Shown here one piece after another: positions 34,401 through 49,400 of a stretch of 64,000 bases of DNA. The stretch is from Delphinus delphis. Its lineage: Eukaryota; Chordata; Mammalia; Artiodactyla; Delphinidae. A program made the translations under genes and the position numbers. Within the stretch, counting starts at the first letter, position 1. Each line of letters starts with the position of its first letter. The notes under the pieces are model-generated. The model had not been told where the DNA came from. It searched no databases and saw nothing but the letters and a program-made list of their open reading frames with translations. Where the stretch lies: the NCBI RefSeq assembly GCF_949987515.2, contig NC_082687.1, positions 23,420,148 through 23,484,147 of the forward strand, read 5' to 3'.

Positions 34401-37400
34401 TTATTTCAATGACTATATTTTTCTAATTGAGCTTTTCCTGTCTTCCTGTTCTTGTTTCATATCTGTCTGGTTTTGTTTTATAATTTTTTTCTATTTATTT
34501 CCTGTGTGCACATATATGTGTGTATGCATAGCACATTTAAATAAAATGTAAGCATTTATTTATTTATTTTTGGCTGTGTCAGGTCTTAGTTGTGGTGCGT
34601 GGGCTTCTCTCTAGTTGTGGTACGTGGGCTTCTCTCTAGTTGTGGTGTGTGGGGTTCCTCTTCTCTAGTTGTGTCACGTGGGCTCTGTAGTTGTGGCACA
34701 TGGGCTCTCTAGTTGTGGCACATGGGCTCTAGTTGAGGCTCATGAGCTCAGTAGTTGTGGTGTGCGGGCTTAGTTGCCCTGCAGCATGTGGGATCTTAGT
34801 TCAAGAAGAAGACAGGAACCCGCGCCCCTGCATTGTAAGGCAGATTCTTTACCACTGGACCACCAGGGAAGTCCCCTAAAATGTAAGGATTTAGAACAGT
34901 GGTTTCTGTGCACCTGTTGTAAATTACAGTCATAAAGTAACCTGTAAACTTAAGTATTTATTTTGGGTTCTCAGAAAGCTCCATGTGTACAATTCTCGCC
35001 CTCTAGCATTTAGTCTTTTTTTCCTCTTTTTTTCTTATAGTTGATTTATAATGTTCTGTATGGCACTCTTAGTCTTAATTTTTTAACCTCTTCAAAACAA
35101 CCATAGTGTCCAATTTACGAATTTATTTTTAAGATATATTTGTAAATTAATTTTTACCTATGTTTCTATGGAAAGTTGTGATCCAGTTTCCATTGCATTT
35201 CCAATTTATCTGACATGATCCTATTTAACTTATAATATACCTGGAGTAATTATTCTTGTATTGCAAATGTAATTGAAAAGAATAGTAATGTTTACTTTTA
35301 TCACACTCCCACCTTCTACTCCCCCATACTCTACGCTTCCCCACACATAGCACTTGTCATGCTTTACTGTCATTTTCTGTAATCCAAAGAAATGCAAATG
35401 CAGGTATTGTACAAGAACCAGATAGTAACATTAAAGTATGAAATAGGCCGGGGTAACTGAAGTAATAGGGAATGGGGTATACAAGCATTTTCTGAAAGAG
35501 AAAGCTGATCCTCAACTCCAGTTGTCTTGTTATCACAGGGAAATTTGAGTTCAGTGTTGCTAATCTGATTTTTCAAAAGGAGACTGAAATCCAGTTTTTA
35601 TGTGGAGTTTTCTAATATTTAAAACATTGGAACAAATAAAACTGAAGGCTGGATCTAGCCCTTAAGCTGCTACCTACAATAAAGTGAAAATTGGCTTTAT
35701 TCTCTACAAATTAAGATTAAATCTATTTTGTGGCCTTTCATAATATTGCCAATTTTAAGATTTTCAAGTTGCATGTACTTTTTTTGGCTATAGAGAGAAA
35801 TGGTTTCATTTGTTCAACAAATTTGAGCTCCATTTTAATGCAGATCAAAGATTAAAGATTAAAAAACAAAACAACAAGATCGCTGTTCTTAAGCCCACAA
35901 TCTAACAGAGGAAACAAGATTTATTACAACTACAGCTAACTGTTCTTTAAATAGTAAGAAATTAAATCAGCCTATCACAGTTAAGTGTCCTTAAAATTCA
36001 AAGTGTAACCAATACATGGTGGATAAGATTACTGTAGTTAACCATAAAAATAACTGATTCTATAGTGCCTTTGTCTGAGAGGATTTGAGCATACGTAAGT
36101 CCAATCAAATTGAAGCAAGACTAGAATATAATTAAAGTGTAGCCAAAGGTGTTGCATTATACGCCAGCAGAGCTTAGTTCAGATACCAGTACTAGTACTT
36201 ATTGTGTGACTGTTGAGAATTTCCTAACTTTCCTTATCAGTTTGAGGGCAGAAACCATATTTTACTATTATATTCTTAGCACTTAACACAGTGCCTATTA
36301 TATAATAGATACTCAAATATTTTTTGAATGAGTGGTTTCTAATTTGTGTTACTTCTGGCTTGAAATATCTTTAGGGTGGTTAGGAGATTGGGTACACATG
36401 GGATAAGATAAAGACTAGAGGCTTATGAGATGGGAAGCTAGAAATGGAGAGGATGGAGGAAAAGGCTGATTGGGTGATTAGAGATAATGAAAAGCCATGG
36501 CCAAGTGGAATTTTGTACTCTGCCCCCTCACTCTTTACTAGTACCCCCCTTAGACCTGAGCTAAAGGGAGTTCTGGCCTTGGGCCCTGTGTGCTAGGGAG
36601 CCCAACCTGGTTCTACTCTGGGACTTTGCTCCCCATGGGGAAGAGTCCATACGGCCAAAGAGATGTGCGCACATATATTCCTTATCTAAACCACATGTTT
36701 TTTTGTGCACGTATTTACGCTAAAAAATATATATACAATATGTACTCATGTGTTTTCTTTTAAACAAACAAAAAACAGTTTTAAAAAGATTTACCGGGCT
36801 TCCCTGGTGGCACAGTGGTTGAGAGTCTGCCTGCCGATGCAGGGGACATGCGTTCGTGCCCCGGTCCGGGAGGATCCCACATGCCGCGGAGCGGCTGGGC
36901 CCGTGAGCCATGGCCGCTGGGCCTGTGCGTCTGGAGCCTGTGCTCCGCAACGAGAGAGGCCACAGCAGTGAGAGGCCCGCGTACCGCAAAAAAAAAAAAA
37001 GATTTACTGGCATTTTTTTCTTTTTTAATTCAACAATATCTCAGACCTTTCTGTGTTAGATCCCTGTTGCTAGATTCATATTGATCTATCTCATCTTTTA
37101 AAACTCAACATAATGTTTCATAGTATCAATACCATAGTATATTTAGCCATTTCCTTATGATGGACATTTAGATAATTTGCATTTTTTCTGTATCATAAGC
37201 AGTGCTGCAGTGAATATACTCTTTGTACACAAATGCAAGTATCTCTACTTTCTACTTCATGTACTTAGAGTGGCCACAGACTTGTGAAAAACAGGCTAAC
37301 AATAGTTGAGAGACGTGGAACAGCTGTTAGGGACTACTTTAATGACTTACAACCATCATTGTTGGCCAGAAAAACAAGAAGGGAGATAAAATGTGTGCAG

Positions 37401-40400
37401 GGAGCAGAGGGAACATACAAATAACTCGTAGTAAAATGAGTTTGAACTTCGGAGCCACTCTTAATGTCTGATGAAACATTTTAATCTTAAGAGCAAAAAC
37501 CTTAATAAAGATAACACTCCAATGTTAATGTATTGATAGATAGTTTATAACATATCATATGAAAGTCAGTCCTTTTGACATGTTAGTTGCTCTTTTGGTC
37601 ACGTGTTTATGTACTTAGTATTTATATTTTACATTTTGTACAATCAAAGTATTTATTTATTGCCACATGTGTAAATATTTGGAAGAAAGACATTCACAGT
37701 ATTTCCAGTGTATTAACTCATTTAACCTTCACATCGGTCCTGTAAAATTTATCCGTAATCTACAGATAAGGAACTGAGACACAAAGAAGTGAAATAACTT
37801 ACATAAGTATTTAGGGTTCCCCAGCTAATAAATGGTGAATTGAGATTTTTAAACTATATCATTCTGACTTTAAAATCCTGGTTTGTTTTACTATTTTTTT
37901 TATTATATAGTCCTCCCAATTGGATTACTGGATCAAGTAATATTAACATTTGGCCCAGTTGCTTTCCAAAAGAGTCATAGCAGTCTTTTTCATTGTGGTT
38001 GATGTGTAACATTAAGGATAGTCTCCATCATACCCCATATTACTTTATCTTTATTTCCATTAAACGGGATTGGTACTCAAAAAGAAAAACACTCATTATT
38101 ACAAAATTAGGCCACTTCAGTATTTACACATTTGGTGCCCTTTTTATCTATTTGAAATTTCTTCTTGTTGTCTTTATATGGTAAGATTTTGAAAGGGATG
38201 AAGAGACCTGTTTCACAATTCAAAATATAATCTTTTTTAACACTGCATTTCATATTTAGACTGTAATCACCAGAAAGGAGAAATTTTGGTCCGTATCCAT
38301 ATGTCTCAGTTCAGATAGCCATATTTTTGTTTTTTTAATATTTATTTATTGGCTGCATCTGGTCTTAGTTGCGGCACGTGGGCTCTTCATTGCAGTGCAC
38401 GGGCTTCTCTCTAGTTGTGGTGCAGGCTCAGTAGCTGTGGCGTGTGGGCTCAGTAGTTGCAGCACTCGGGCTTAGTTGCCCCGTGGCATGTGGGATCTTA
38501 GTTCCCTAACCAGGGATTGAACCAGTGTCCCCTGCATTGAAAGATGGATTCTTAACCACTGTACCACCAGGAAAGTCCCAGATAGCCGTATTTTAACTGT
38601 TCTTCTTAGAGTAAATTTGCCTAATAAATTATTGATACCACTCACTATATAGCATGTTTAAAACTTTGCATTTATGCAAAATGCTTGTTTATCAGAAATT
38701 ATTTTTAATGCAAATATGTTATATAAGAAACTGTCAGCTTACAAGATTGGAAACTCCTTGAGTTCTAGCACCCATTATAGTCATTTCTACATCTTGAATA
38801 GTACTTTTCACAAGCAAGCTCAGTTTGAGTCACAAAGTGAGTGATTATCTAGTATAACTCGTGTTATTCCTCAATAAGTAATGTTAAAGATATTTTCAAT
38901 GCTGATAGTTTTGTTTTCCTTCAATTTTCAGAATGATTGACTGGCTCTCCTGGCCGTTGGCTCAGCATGTAGACACATGGGTGATTGCACTCCTGAAAGG
39001 ACTGGCAGCTGTCCAGAAGTTTACTATTTTGATAGATGTTACTTTACTGAAGATAGAACTGGTAAGTGGGAGTGTATAAATCTATTGGAATATATGGACC
39101 CATATAATAAGTCTTTTTATCTTTGGGTTGTCCCCTTTAAAGTGTCTAATTTTGAATGTGGTCTTGTTTTTGGTTTTCTTTTGAATGGGCTTTAGAAATT
39201 TAAAATGCTACTTAAGATTAGGTAATTAAAATAATTTTGCTGTTTTCAAATATTTATTACGAAAACACATTCCTCCCGTTATCTCTTGAATCCCAGCTAA
39301 TCAAACTTTTACCACCATTATTCTGCCAAAGCTATCTTTGACACCAGTGCTTTCCAGTGTTGCTTAACTCAGGAGTTATTTCTCAAGCCTTCTCTCGTTG
39401 ACCTGTTAGTCATTTGACATAGTTGATCACTCCCTCTTGAAACACTTTCCTGCTAGTTTCCAGGACATTATACTCTCCTGACTTTTGTCCTAGTTCACTG
39501 GCTTCTCAGTCTCCTGTAGTGGATCTTTCTAACTTTGGAGTGCCTTAGAATCATATCTCTGGTTCACTTTCTTCTCAGTCCATACTTATAGTGACCCATG
39601 GCTTTAAATAATGTCTCTAAGTTAATGACTGCCAGGTTTATATTTCAAGTCCATTATTCTCCCATGAACTCCATATTCACTTACCCAGCTTAGACAGTTG
39701 GATCTCAAGTTCAACTTATCCACAATCTAACCCCTGATTTTTCCCTCCCAGACCTGTTCTTCCCCATCTTAAATGACTGCTTCTTCCTTCTACACGCTCA
39801 GGCCCAAAACCTTGAAGCTATTCTTCTCTCTTTTCATTCTCTCTCAGTCCATATCTTACAAATCCTGTTGACTCCACCTTTAAAATATATCCCGAATTCT
39901 ACCACTTTTAACCAGCTACATCACTACCACCCTGGTCCAAAGTAATCATCACCCCTTGATATGTATAGATAGATAGATAGATATTTTTTTTTTTTTTTTT
40001 TTTTTTGCGGTACGCGGGCCTCTCACTGTTGTGGTCTCTCCCGTTGCAGAGCACAGGCTCTGGACGTGCAGGCTCAGCGGCCATGACTCACGGGCCCAGC
40101 CGCTCCGCGGCACGTGGGATCTTCCCGGACCGGGGCACGAACCCGCGTCCCTTGCATCGGCAAGCGGACTCTCAACCACTGCGCCACCAGGGAAGCCCAC
40201 CCCTTGCTATATTGATTGCAGTAGCCTTGCAGCTCCTGCCCTTGGTCCTCTTCAGGTGTCACACAAGGTCCTACCTGATCTGGCCCACTGCTACTTCTCT
40301 CATCCGGTCTCCCACTATTATTGCCTCAGTCTCTGTGCTTTACTTACACTGCCCTAGTTGTTATATCTCTAGTCCACCAGGGTGGAAGCCTCAGGGCCTT

Positions 40401-43400
40401 TGCTCTGCTTCCTACGCTCTTCTCCAAGTTATCTGTCAGACTTACTCTCATTCCTTTCAGTTTTTTTAAGTCAGGTATCACCTTTATCACGATGCATTTT
40501 TTAAATTCCGTATATAAAATAGCAGATCTTTTTGCCATTCAACACTCCCTCTTCAACATACCCTGCTTTCATAGCATTTCTCTCCCATGTTACTTTATAT
40601 TGTCTCTACTCACCCTCTAGACAGTAAGCCCTGTAAGATCAGAGATTTCTTTTTTTTTAATCTACCATTGTATCTCCAGTACTTAGAATAGTGCCAAGCA
40701 GCAGTAGGTGGTCAATAAGTATTTGCTGAATGAATTGAATGAATAAAGGACCAGGGAGATATCACCTTGTAAACATGGTTTGACAGATTTTTATTTGATC
40801 AGGGAGTTTTCAGAGTTGGTTAGGTCCTTTTATTCTCTTGATCTCTGTCATATTATTTCCCAACTTTCTCCCTTTCCCAGAATTTAATAACATATTTTAT
40901 GACAGAACTTCTCAGGAAAGGGGATATTCACACAAATAATTTTTGGCCCTAGGAAGATAATCACTGATTGGATTAATTATTTCCCTACCAACTCTTAAAG
41001 TGGATGTCTTGTCTTTTCTGCAGGTTTTTAATCGGCTTTGGTTTCCTCTTGTGAGACCCGGTGCTCTCACAGTTCTTTCTCACATGCTGCTTAGTTTTCA
41101 GCATTCTCCAGAGGCGTTCCATTTGGTAAGTTATGACACAAGCTTTCTACACTGAAAAGACTTGTTTTAAAATTTCAATTTAATATTGAGTCACATTTGT
41201 ATTAGTGAAAACCTTGTAGGTTGGTCCTAAATCTAACTATTTTCATGTAGCTTTATGATTCCTTTTAAAATTGAGATTGTGAGATTTCCTTCCAAAGAAT
41301 ATGTTTTTAGAATGTTTTGGGTCTCACCAAAATTGCTCCACTTGCAATCACAACCAGCAATTGAAAGTTAAAAGTTACTCTTGTACATGGGAGATGTCAC
41401 ATGTCAGTGTCACTGTTGGTTGTGTGTTGCACAGGTGAACAGTGTAGGAGAAAAATGGTTTAAAACCACTGACTAGGGCTTCCCTGGTGGGGCAGTGGTT
41501 GAGAGTCCGCCTGCCGATGCAGGGGACACGTTCGTGCCCCGGTCCAGGAAGATCCTACATGCCACGGAGCAGCTGGGTCCGTGAGCCGTGGCCACTGAGC
41601 CTGTGCGTCCGGAGCCTGTGCTCTGCAACGGGAGAGGCCACAACAGCGAGACGCCTGCGTACCACAAAAAAAAAAAAAAAAAAAAAAACCACTGACTGCT
41701 TTAGAATTTCAGAAGCATGAAACCATAAGTCTTTGTTTTGTTGCCCCAGAATTAGGGCTTTTCATTCTCTTTCAGGCCATATCCTACAAATTCTGTTGAT
41801 TCCACCTTCAAAATATATCCAGAATCCTACCACTTTTAACCAGCTACATCACTGCTTTTGATTTGATTTGATTTGATTTTGATTATTTGATTATCAGTTA
41901 TTGCAGGTGAAAAATGACAAAATGTTATTTTAGGAACCTGTCCATTTTTCTATCTAGGGGATCACAGGAAAGCAGTGGTGTATGTGGTTACGTGCTTCCT
42001 CCAAGGTCTGATCCTCAGTTTTACAGGACTAGAAACTCATTATCAACACACCCACAATGTTAAAATCTTAGGAATACTGACCCACCACAAACAAATTCAA
42101 AGGAGACTGATAAAGTGCAGAATTTCAGTTGTTGATTGTCAGCTAGAAATGTAACTAGCCTCAGAGAATTATATACTCACATAGGCTACTTGGTGCCTCA
42201 TTTCCAAAATCTTCAGGCTTAATAGAAGTAAACCTTACTAACAAGTAATTACATTATACATTATCTCTTAGGGTGAGTGATTTCTGCAGTTCATTGCCCT
42301 AATTGGTGAGCTTGATCATCAGTTAATAACCTTATATCCATTACACAAACAAAACTCACACTTGAGCTAATACAGCAGCTATACTAGCAAAATCTTCCAA
42401 GGGAAAAAAAACAACTATTTTTCCCTGTCTTCAGGCATGATCATGTATAGGCCATTTGAGAAAAGGTTTATTTTCAGAATTTCTGGGAAGGAAATCATCC
42501 ATTCTAATATTTATTGCTCTCCATACATTCCTTAATCTCTCTGAAAAGTCACTTTTGCTGTACTCTAAACCTATTTCTTTGCTCAATTTTTTTAAAGATA
42601 GAAGATATCTCCTTACCTTGTATTGCTTTTTTTTCCCCTGAAAATAGTAATTGAAATGGCAAATGGTTGACTTTGAAATATTTGGCTACTGAAATAAGTA
42701 AATATTAAATCATTTATTTAAAGAACAGTTAGATCTAAAGTAGAAAATTGTGATCTGGCCTAGTAAAGTCTAAAAACAAAGACCTACTAACTCTCTACAT
42801 TCTGTGTGTATCCTGACCTGCTACTCAACTAAAATTAACTTGGGCATCTAGTAGTGGATCATGTGGTAGTTAAATCACCTATAACTCTAAATAACTCAGC
42901 GAAGGACTCAGGTTTAGGAGTTGCTAAGAATGAACAATAATCTGGAATCACCAGCATCATTATTCATTGTATTATACATTTAGAATATTTTAGAGCAAAC
43001 TGAGATTGAAATTATAGTGTGTGTTATTATGGACCAAGTTGCTTTTCGTATGCTTTTTATAAGTGGAAAAAAAATTTTTAACAAAAGAGAAAATATCAAA
43101 GCTTCTAATTAAATAAGTTATACACATTTTCTCAAATAGTAACTTAAGTTTAATGAGTATCACAATAATGTCTGCAAATATTTAGATTTGCTCATTCAGA
43201 AAAAAAATCAACTTTCAGATATTTAGAAGGTAATAACCTGCTTGGATGTCTATCTATATGCTTGTGAAGAACTTAGTGTTATTTCCACGTCAGTGATCAT
43301 TTTGACATAGGATGTAGTAGTAGACAATTATGTGTATTATCTGACTGCAGAGATCCAATCTACACTAGGAAGATTGTACGCTAGCTTTTAGAAGATTTGG

Positions 43401-46400
43401 TATTTGTAAATTAAACAATCATTTTAAAAATTCTTTCCTCTTCCCTTCCATCTCTGTCTCTCCTGTCACCTCTGAAGAAACAATAATTTGGATTTCTGAC
43501 TATTTTAGCAAGAGAGTATCTGATAGATATGGCTTTATGGAGCAAACTTATAATTCAGATTTGCTTTGAAATGTAGAGATGATAGCAGTAGAGTGAACCA
43601 TTAGGAACTGGTAGTTTTATGGTCAGATTAATACCTTTTTTGGAGGTAAGATTAAAGAAAGTGGTGCAAAAGCTAAAGTGTGATTTCAGACCTCAAAGCA
43701 CAAGAGTAAAACCAGAGACAGCAGAATGAGAATAGCAGTGTTAATTTAAGAATATGATTTTCTTTCTACAGGAAGGAAGGGAGTTGATTGGGATATAACT
43801 ATAATTGTTGTCACTGCTGTTTGATGATAAGTCCATAGAGCTATAACTTCACTTTTATCACGAGTTAGACGAGTAAGATGCTTTTTACATGTGAACTGTA
43901 AATATGTAGTATCAGATTATAAGTAATAATTAGTTGAGACAAGTATAGCACCGTACTAATGGAATGAGCCATTACTGCGTAATAGAATTTATTTTATTTT
44001 GTTAATAACCTCTTAAATATGTGATTGGCTCTGTATTGACTTTTTATTGTAATTTTATAATGAAAGGACATTGTTGTGCTTATTATCAGTATTAATAGTT
44101 TTCTACATATTTATGAGCAATGAGCATTTTAGATTTCGCCTTCATTTTTAACCCCAATTCCTTAAAAATAAGAGAAATTTCTAATTCACTTTAGTTTTAG
44201 AACTGTCTCTTCTTTTCGGAGGTGGGGCATAGGGATTGTTAGCAAGGATAACCATGCTTACATAAGACACCGACCGTAAAATAGAGGTAGTCCCTTATCT
44301 TAAAGAGAGGTACTGCTGTATCCTGAGCTGTAATTTTATTTTTATTTATTTATTTATAATTTTATTTATTTGTTTATTTATGGCTGTGTTGGGTCTTTGC
44401 GCCTGGGCTTTCTCTAGTTGCGGCGAGTGGGGGCTACTCTTCGTTGCGGTGCACGGGCTTCTCATTGCGGTGGCTTCTCTTGTTGCAGAGCACGGGCTCT
44501 AGGCACGCGGGCTTCAGTAGTTGTGGCTCATGGGCTCTAGAGAGCAGGCTCAGTAGTTGTGGCACATGGGCTTAGTTGCTCCGCAGCATGTGGGATCTTC
44601 CTGGACCAGGGCTTGAACCTGTGTCCCCTGCATTGTCAGGAGGATTCTTATCCACTGCGCCACTGGGGAAGTCTGATCTGTAATTTTAGTTACATGCATA
44701 AATTATCTTGAAGGTTTTTTGAAGTAGACTTTAATGTTCACACTCCTGTATAATTCTTTCAAGTGAAAAATCTAAAATTCACACTAGATGGAGCTCTTAA
44801 GCTAATTCTGGGTTTATCTTTTAAAACTTTCTCCCTACTGAACAATCTGGTAAATATAATAGCCCTAACATTTTTCAACGTAAGCCATTTTTTAGAATGG
44901 TGGCAGTGACTAAGGCTCCTGTTTTGTACCTTAATTTGTTTGTACCTTAGTTTTAGATGGAGTCTAAGAATGAGGAGAGGGGTCTTATATGGAATTACAA
45001 TTATATGTGATTTAAACCTAGATTTACCTTGATATTCTAGAAATGTTTAGCTTCATAACTTTTTTAGAAAAAGGCAGTGACTAAACATACAGAAAAGCAT
45101 TTGCTGATCATGTAACATTTGCATTCCATTTGTAGGCTAGAGGATTTGTTGACAATTTGTATAAATAGAGGAATGTTTGTCTTCTTTTCTGTTCAGATTG
45201 TTCCTCATGTAGTTAATTTGGTTCACTCCTTCAAAAGTGATGGTCTGCCTTCCAGTACAACCTTCCTAGTGCAATTAACAGAACTGATACACTGTATGAT
45301 GTATCATTATTCTGGATTTCCAGATCTCTACGAACCTATCCTGGAAGCAATAAAGGTATGATAATAGTTGCACCAGTATTTGCGGAGCTGCAGCCCATGA
45401 TGTGATAGATGAATGCGGTGAAACATTCCTATAAGCAGCTATTCATTTTACTATTTTATGGAACTATGCCTTTTATATGTAATAAAATATGTAATTGGAA
45501 TCAAGTTTCATTAATTTTTAGGGAGTAATCTCTTATTTACTATAACTAATCTAAATTAATAACCATATTTCTTCAGTTCTACAATGCCAACAATGATAAG
45601 GTGTCCCTGTAAATTTGTAATACCTTTGGGGGAGATTTGGTTTAAAAAATGCTACATTAAGTTAATACATACATCAGAGTTGCATCCCAATATCAGAAAC
45701 GTTAAAATATGTAAGATATGTCTTAGAATCAAGGAAAGACACTTCAATAAAATATTTGACTTACGTTTCTTCTGTTTTTTATTTCATTTTTGCTATGCAT
45801 TGTTCATGAATGTCCATATTTCATAGAATCTTTACTTGAATTATTTGTGAACTTACTGGTTTTCAACTTTGTATAGATAACTGGATCTAAAAAGCGTTGA
45901 TTCTGTTTGTCTTGAAAAATGGGTCACAATAAGCACACTTTCCTCTTAGTAGATTTATTGCGTGATCAGGGTAGAGTGAAAGAATTGAAGAACTTGCCTC
46001 AGCTAGGTGTATTCAGAAGTTATTACAAATCATTTCTATTAACAGTGTTCCTTTTTGAGATCTGAAATAAAATATAAGGTCTCATTATCTTTACTTCTTA
46101 TGTATCTGAAGTGAATTCAGAGCATGCTCTTTTTACTGTAGAGTTAGCTAAATCAAACTGAGCCCAGAACACAAGACTGTTCAGCAATTATTGTGTACTA
46201 GTGGTATGACAGTTTGACACTTCAGAAGTAAATGTCTTTATGTATAAAAGGGTTTTTTTGGGGTTTTTTTGTTTTCTTTTTTTACTTTTTTTTTTGAACT
46301 TTAGAATTCTATTTTTTTACACAGCAGGTTCTTATTAGTTATCCATTTCATACATATTAGTGTATACATGTCAATCCCAGTCTCCCAGTTCATCCCACCA

Positions 46401-49400
46401 CCACCACCCCCCGCCACTTTCCCCTCTTGGTGTCCATACGTTTGTTCTCTACATCTGTGTCTCTATTTCTGCCCTGCAAACTCGTTTTTGTCATGGATTT
46501 GATAGTAATGTTAATCTCTTTCTGCAGTGTCGCTGTGTCCATAGATGAAAGCTATTGCTGTTGTTAAATGTCATTCTTCACTGCTGAATGTTGAAAATTC
46601 TGATAACTGAAATAGGCTCGGAAGAATCAAGGATCTCCCTCTTAAACCAAGGGAAGCACTTTCCATTAGCTGTCAACAACAACAACAGCAAAATCAAATC
46701 CAAAGATTAAAATTCCTTCAGAAAATGTTTTCTGAGCTCTAAGTACCTTCGATGGTAATAGTCCAAAAAAGCCTGAATGATTTTACCAACTTTCCTTATT
46801 CTCCAGTGCTCTACTCATGCTTGAAACCACTTACACTTATATCTCATATGTCACAAAGCAGGGAAGAAACTGTATCCTGTAATAATTTTTCTATATGGTT
46901 AAACATAATTTAACCATATAGAAAAATTGAGTTTTATTTCTTAAAGTCAGAGGTCATTGTGCTTAGATGCTTTCATTTTTCATTCCCTGATTACTTTGAG
47001 CTTTTATTTCTAAGGGTTAGTACTGGGTAAATATTAGTATTGAATGAAAAGGAGATATTATTTTCACTACAAAATTTGAAAGCAAATTGTTTGTTAAGCT
47101 TATTCAATTCTGTACTAATTTAAGTCCTTATTCTACTGCCTTTGAATAGCACTGCAATATACTCTCTGATGTCAGAGGTTTATTTTGAAAACATTTTGCT
47201 GGCAAATAGGAAATATAAATAATTCAAATGTGACTTCAATTCCTGGTTCTTGAGTATTCCTCAGCTTGATAAACTCTACCTTAGGAGATACTTATTCATT
47301 TTAGGAGACAATTATTTTTGCCATGTAGTGTAATTTGATTTTTTGATGACTGCTCAAGTATTATCAGTGATTTCCAAACTAAGTGGGAGAAAACAAAGGT
47401 TAAGTGTCAGTGGAAGAATCTTGTTTATGGTGTTAACTTAATAAAAAAAAGTTTATATTTTTACACTACTTTTCCTCTTTATGATCTACAGGATTTTCCT
47501 AAGCCCAGTGAAGAGAAGATTAAACTGATTCTCAGTCAAAGTGCCTGGACTTCTCAATCCAATTCTTTGGCATCTTGCTTGTCTAGACTTTCTGGAAAAT
47601 CTGAAACTGGGAAAACTGGTCTTATTAATCTAGGGAATACATGTTATATGAACAGTGTTATACAAGCATTGTTTATGGCCACAGAGTAAGTTTAAATTTG
47701 AGCTTTTTTGTTTGTTTGTTTTCATTTTAACTGTAGAAATTGTTGCATGTTGATGAAATGTAAATGGTGGGACTATCTTCACATTATTTCCTATATATGG
47801 CAGAAATATTCATATTTTCATATAATTACCTTATTCAGAAATGAATTGCTTTTACTGCTCAGGAACTTCTAAAATGTTAACTTATATAAATTCTACTTCA
47901 TGTTTATATTATATATTGCATTTAGAGTCTTTTGAATTACTCCAAGTTGATATTTATTAATGTAACAGAGGTATTGATTGAGCTTATTTCAGAATTTAAG
48001 GGTCCTCAAGTACTAATTTGTTATTATCCTGTTTCTTTTAACCTGTGTATCTTTTAAGGTGGTCATGTTTTTTCTGCTTATAGATATTTTGCTGTTTTAT
48101 CAGATCAATAACTCCTTTGTTGCTGTTAAGGAAATTCAAGCTCTGCTTCCCACCCCAAGTTGATAGATACTGAACAACTGTATAAACAGACATGTTTCTT
48201 TGCCGTCTTACAGATTTACTTTCAAATTCATTTTCTTTTGCAGCCAAGCAAATAGGAAATCAGAGGTTGTTAGCTATGTGAATACAATCTGTAAAGGTAC
48301 AAAATAATGATAAATTTTCCTGAAGGCAAAAGCATGGTTGAATTTTTCTCTTCTGTACCAATAGAGTATTCATGGGACTTGAGCAAAGATGTTTACAAAT
48401 TGAGTTCTAAGCCCGTGTAAGTTTTTATGCCTACATAGAGGAATCATAAACTGAAAGATAAAGAGTTTAGCTTTATTTTCTTTCCTGGCCTCAGAATATA
48501 CTGTCAACACTAAGGTGTTTTTCATTTGGTCTAGTGTTTTCTTTTGTCTTTCGGTTTGTTTGTATTTGGGATTTTTTTTTTTTTTTAAGAAAATGTATAC
48601 TCTTAGACACAAGTGATACTAGGCATAAAGCTAAAGTAATCCATGTCTCACCACCAGAGGTCATCTAATCCAGCCGTCTCATTTTACAGATGATAGAGAA
48701 AGCAGAGACCCAAAGCAGTTATAACTGGCAACCACAATTCAAAGAGCACATCTTATTGTACAGTGGCCAATACTATCTCAGAATAAGCAGACAGGATATT
48801 TTATTTCTTTGGTAATATGTAAATTCTTTGTGGTTTTAAAAAAATAAATCTAGAAGTACATAAAATAAAAATCAGACATTCCCATCCCCAAGGGTAATTT
48901 GTTAACAGTTTTGCTTGTATTGTTCCAAACCTATTTTTTGTACAGAGATAAGATTTATCTAGTACAAGAACAAATGAATTGTTTTTTTAAAAATGTGTTT
49001 ATAAAGGATCCTATTTATATATTCTTTTCCAGCCACTTGTTTTTTTTCTTTTAATGATTTGTGTTGGAAAGAGTCCCACGTTAGTACAAATGACAGAACT
49101 GTGTCATTCTGAGTAAATAGGTGTACCATGATTTATTTAATCATATTCCTCTGATGAATATTAGATTGTTTTGCTTATAATTAATATCTTTCTGCCCATA
49201 TGCAGTTATAGAGGATATTCTTTGAATAGGGTATGCCAAATTGCTTCCAGAAAGGCTATAGCATTTGAACTTGCATACGAATACATGATTGTACCTATGA
49301 CCCCATGCCTTTAGCAGTACTTGATATAATCAGTCTTTAAAAATTTTTCCAATCTGGAGGAAAATGTGTATTGCTGACCATTACAGAGTTTTTCCCTCTC

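Larger units (their letters stand above)
39290..40750 (+). mobile_element. Long L2 LINE 3' part, sense (intron 3)
   Basis: The order matches L2 from its reverse transcriptase to its 3' end: 'gacatagttgatcactccct', 'ctccacctttaaaatatatc', 'accaccctggtccaaagtaa', 'gtttaaataa'-free text, 'cagggcctttgctctgct', and the tail 'gtcaataagtatttgctgaa'. Its frame is lost. A CHR SINE splits it at 39982-40198. Confidence 0.8.

Noticed and set aside
36797..36870. tRNA gene candidate
   Set aside because: The tRNA-like part is the head of the CHR SINE; it has an A-tail body, target duplications and no complete cloverleaf.
36705..36971. ORFs with Arg/Ala/Pro-rich peptides on both strands, also near 39949-40357 and 41473-41720
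   Set aside because: They are CHR SINE sequence translated in different frames; near-identical peptides recur at each SINE.
46884..46928. microRNA precursor
   Set aside because: The stem is only 20 bp with a 5-base loop, too short for a normal Drosha/Dicer substrate.
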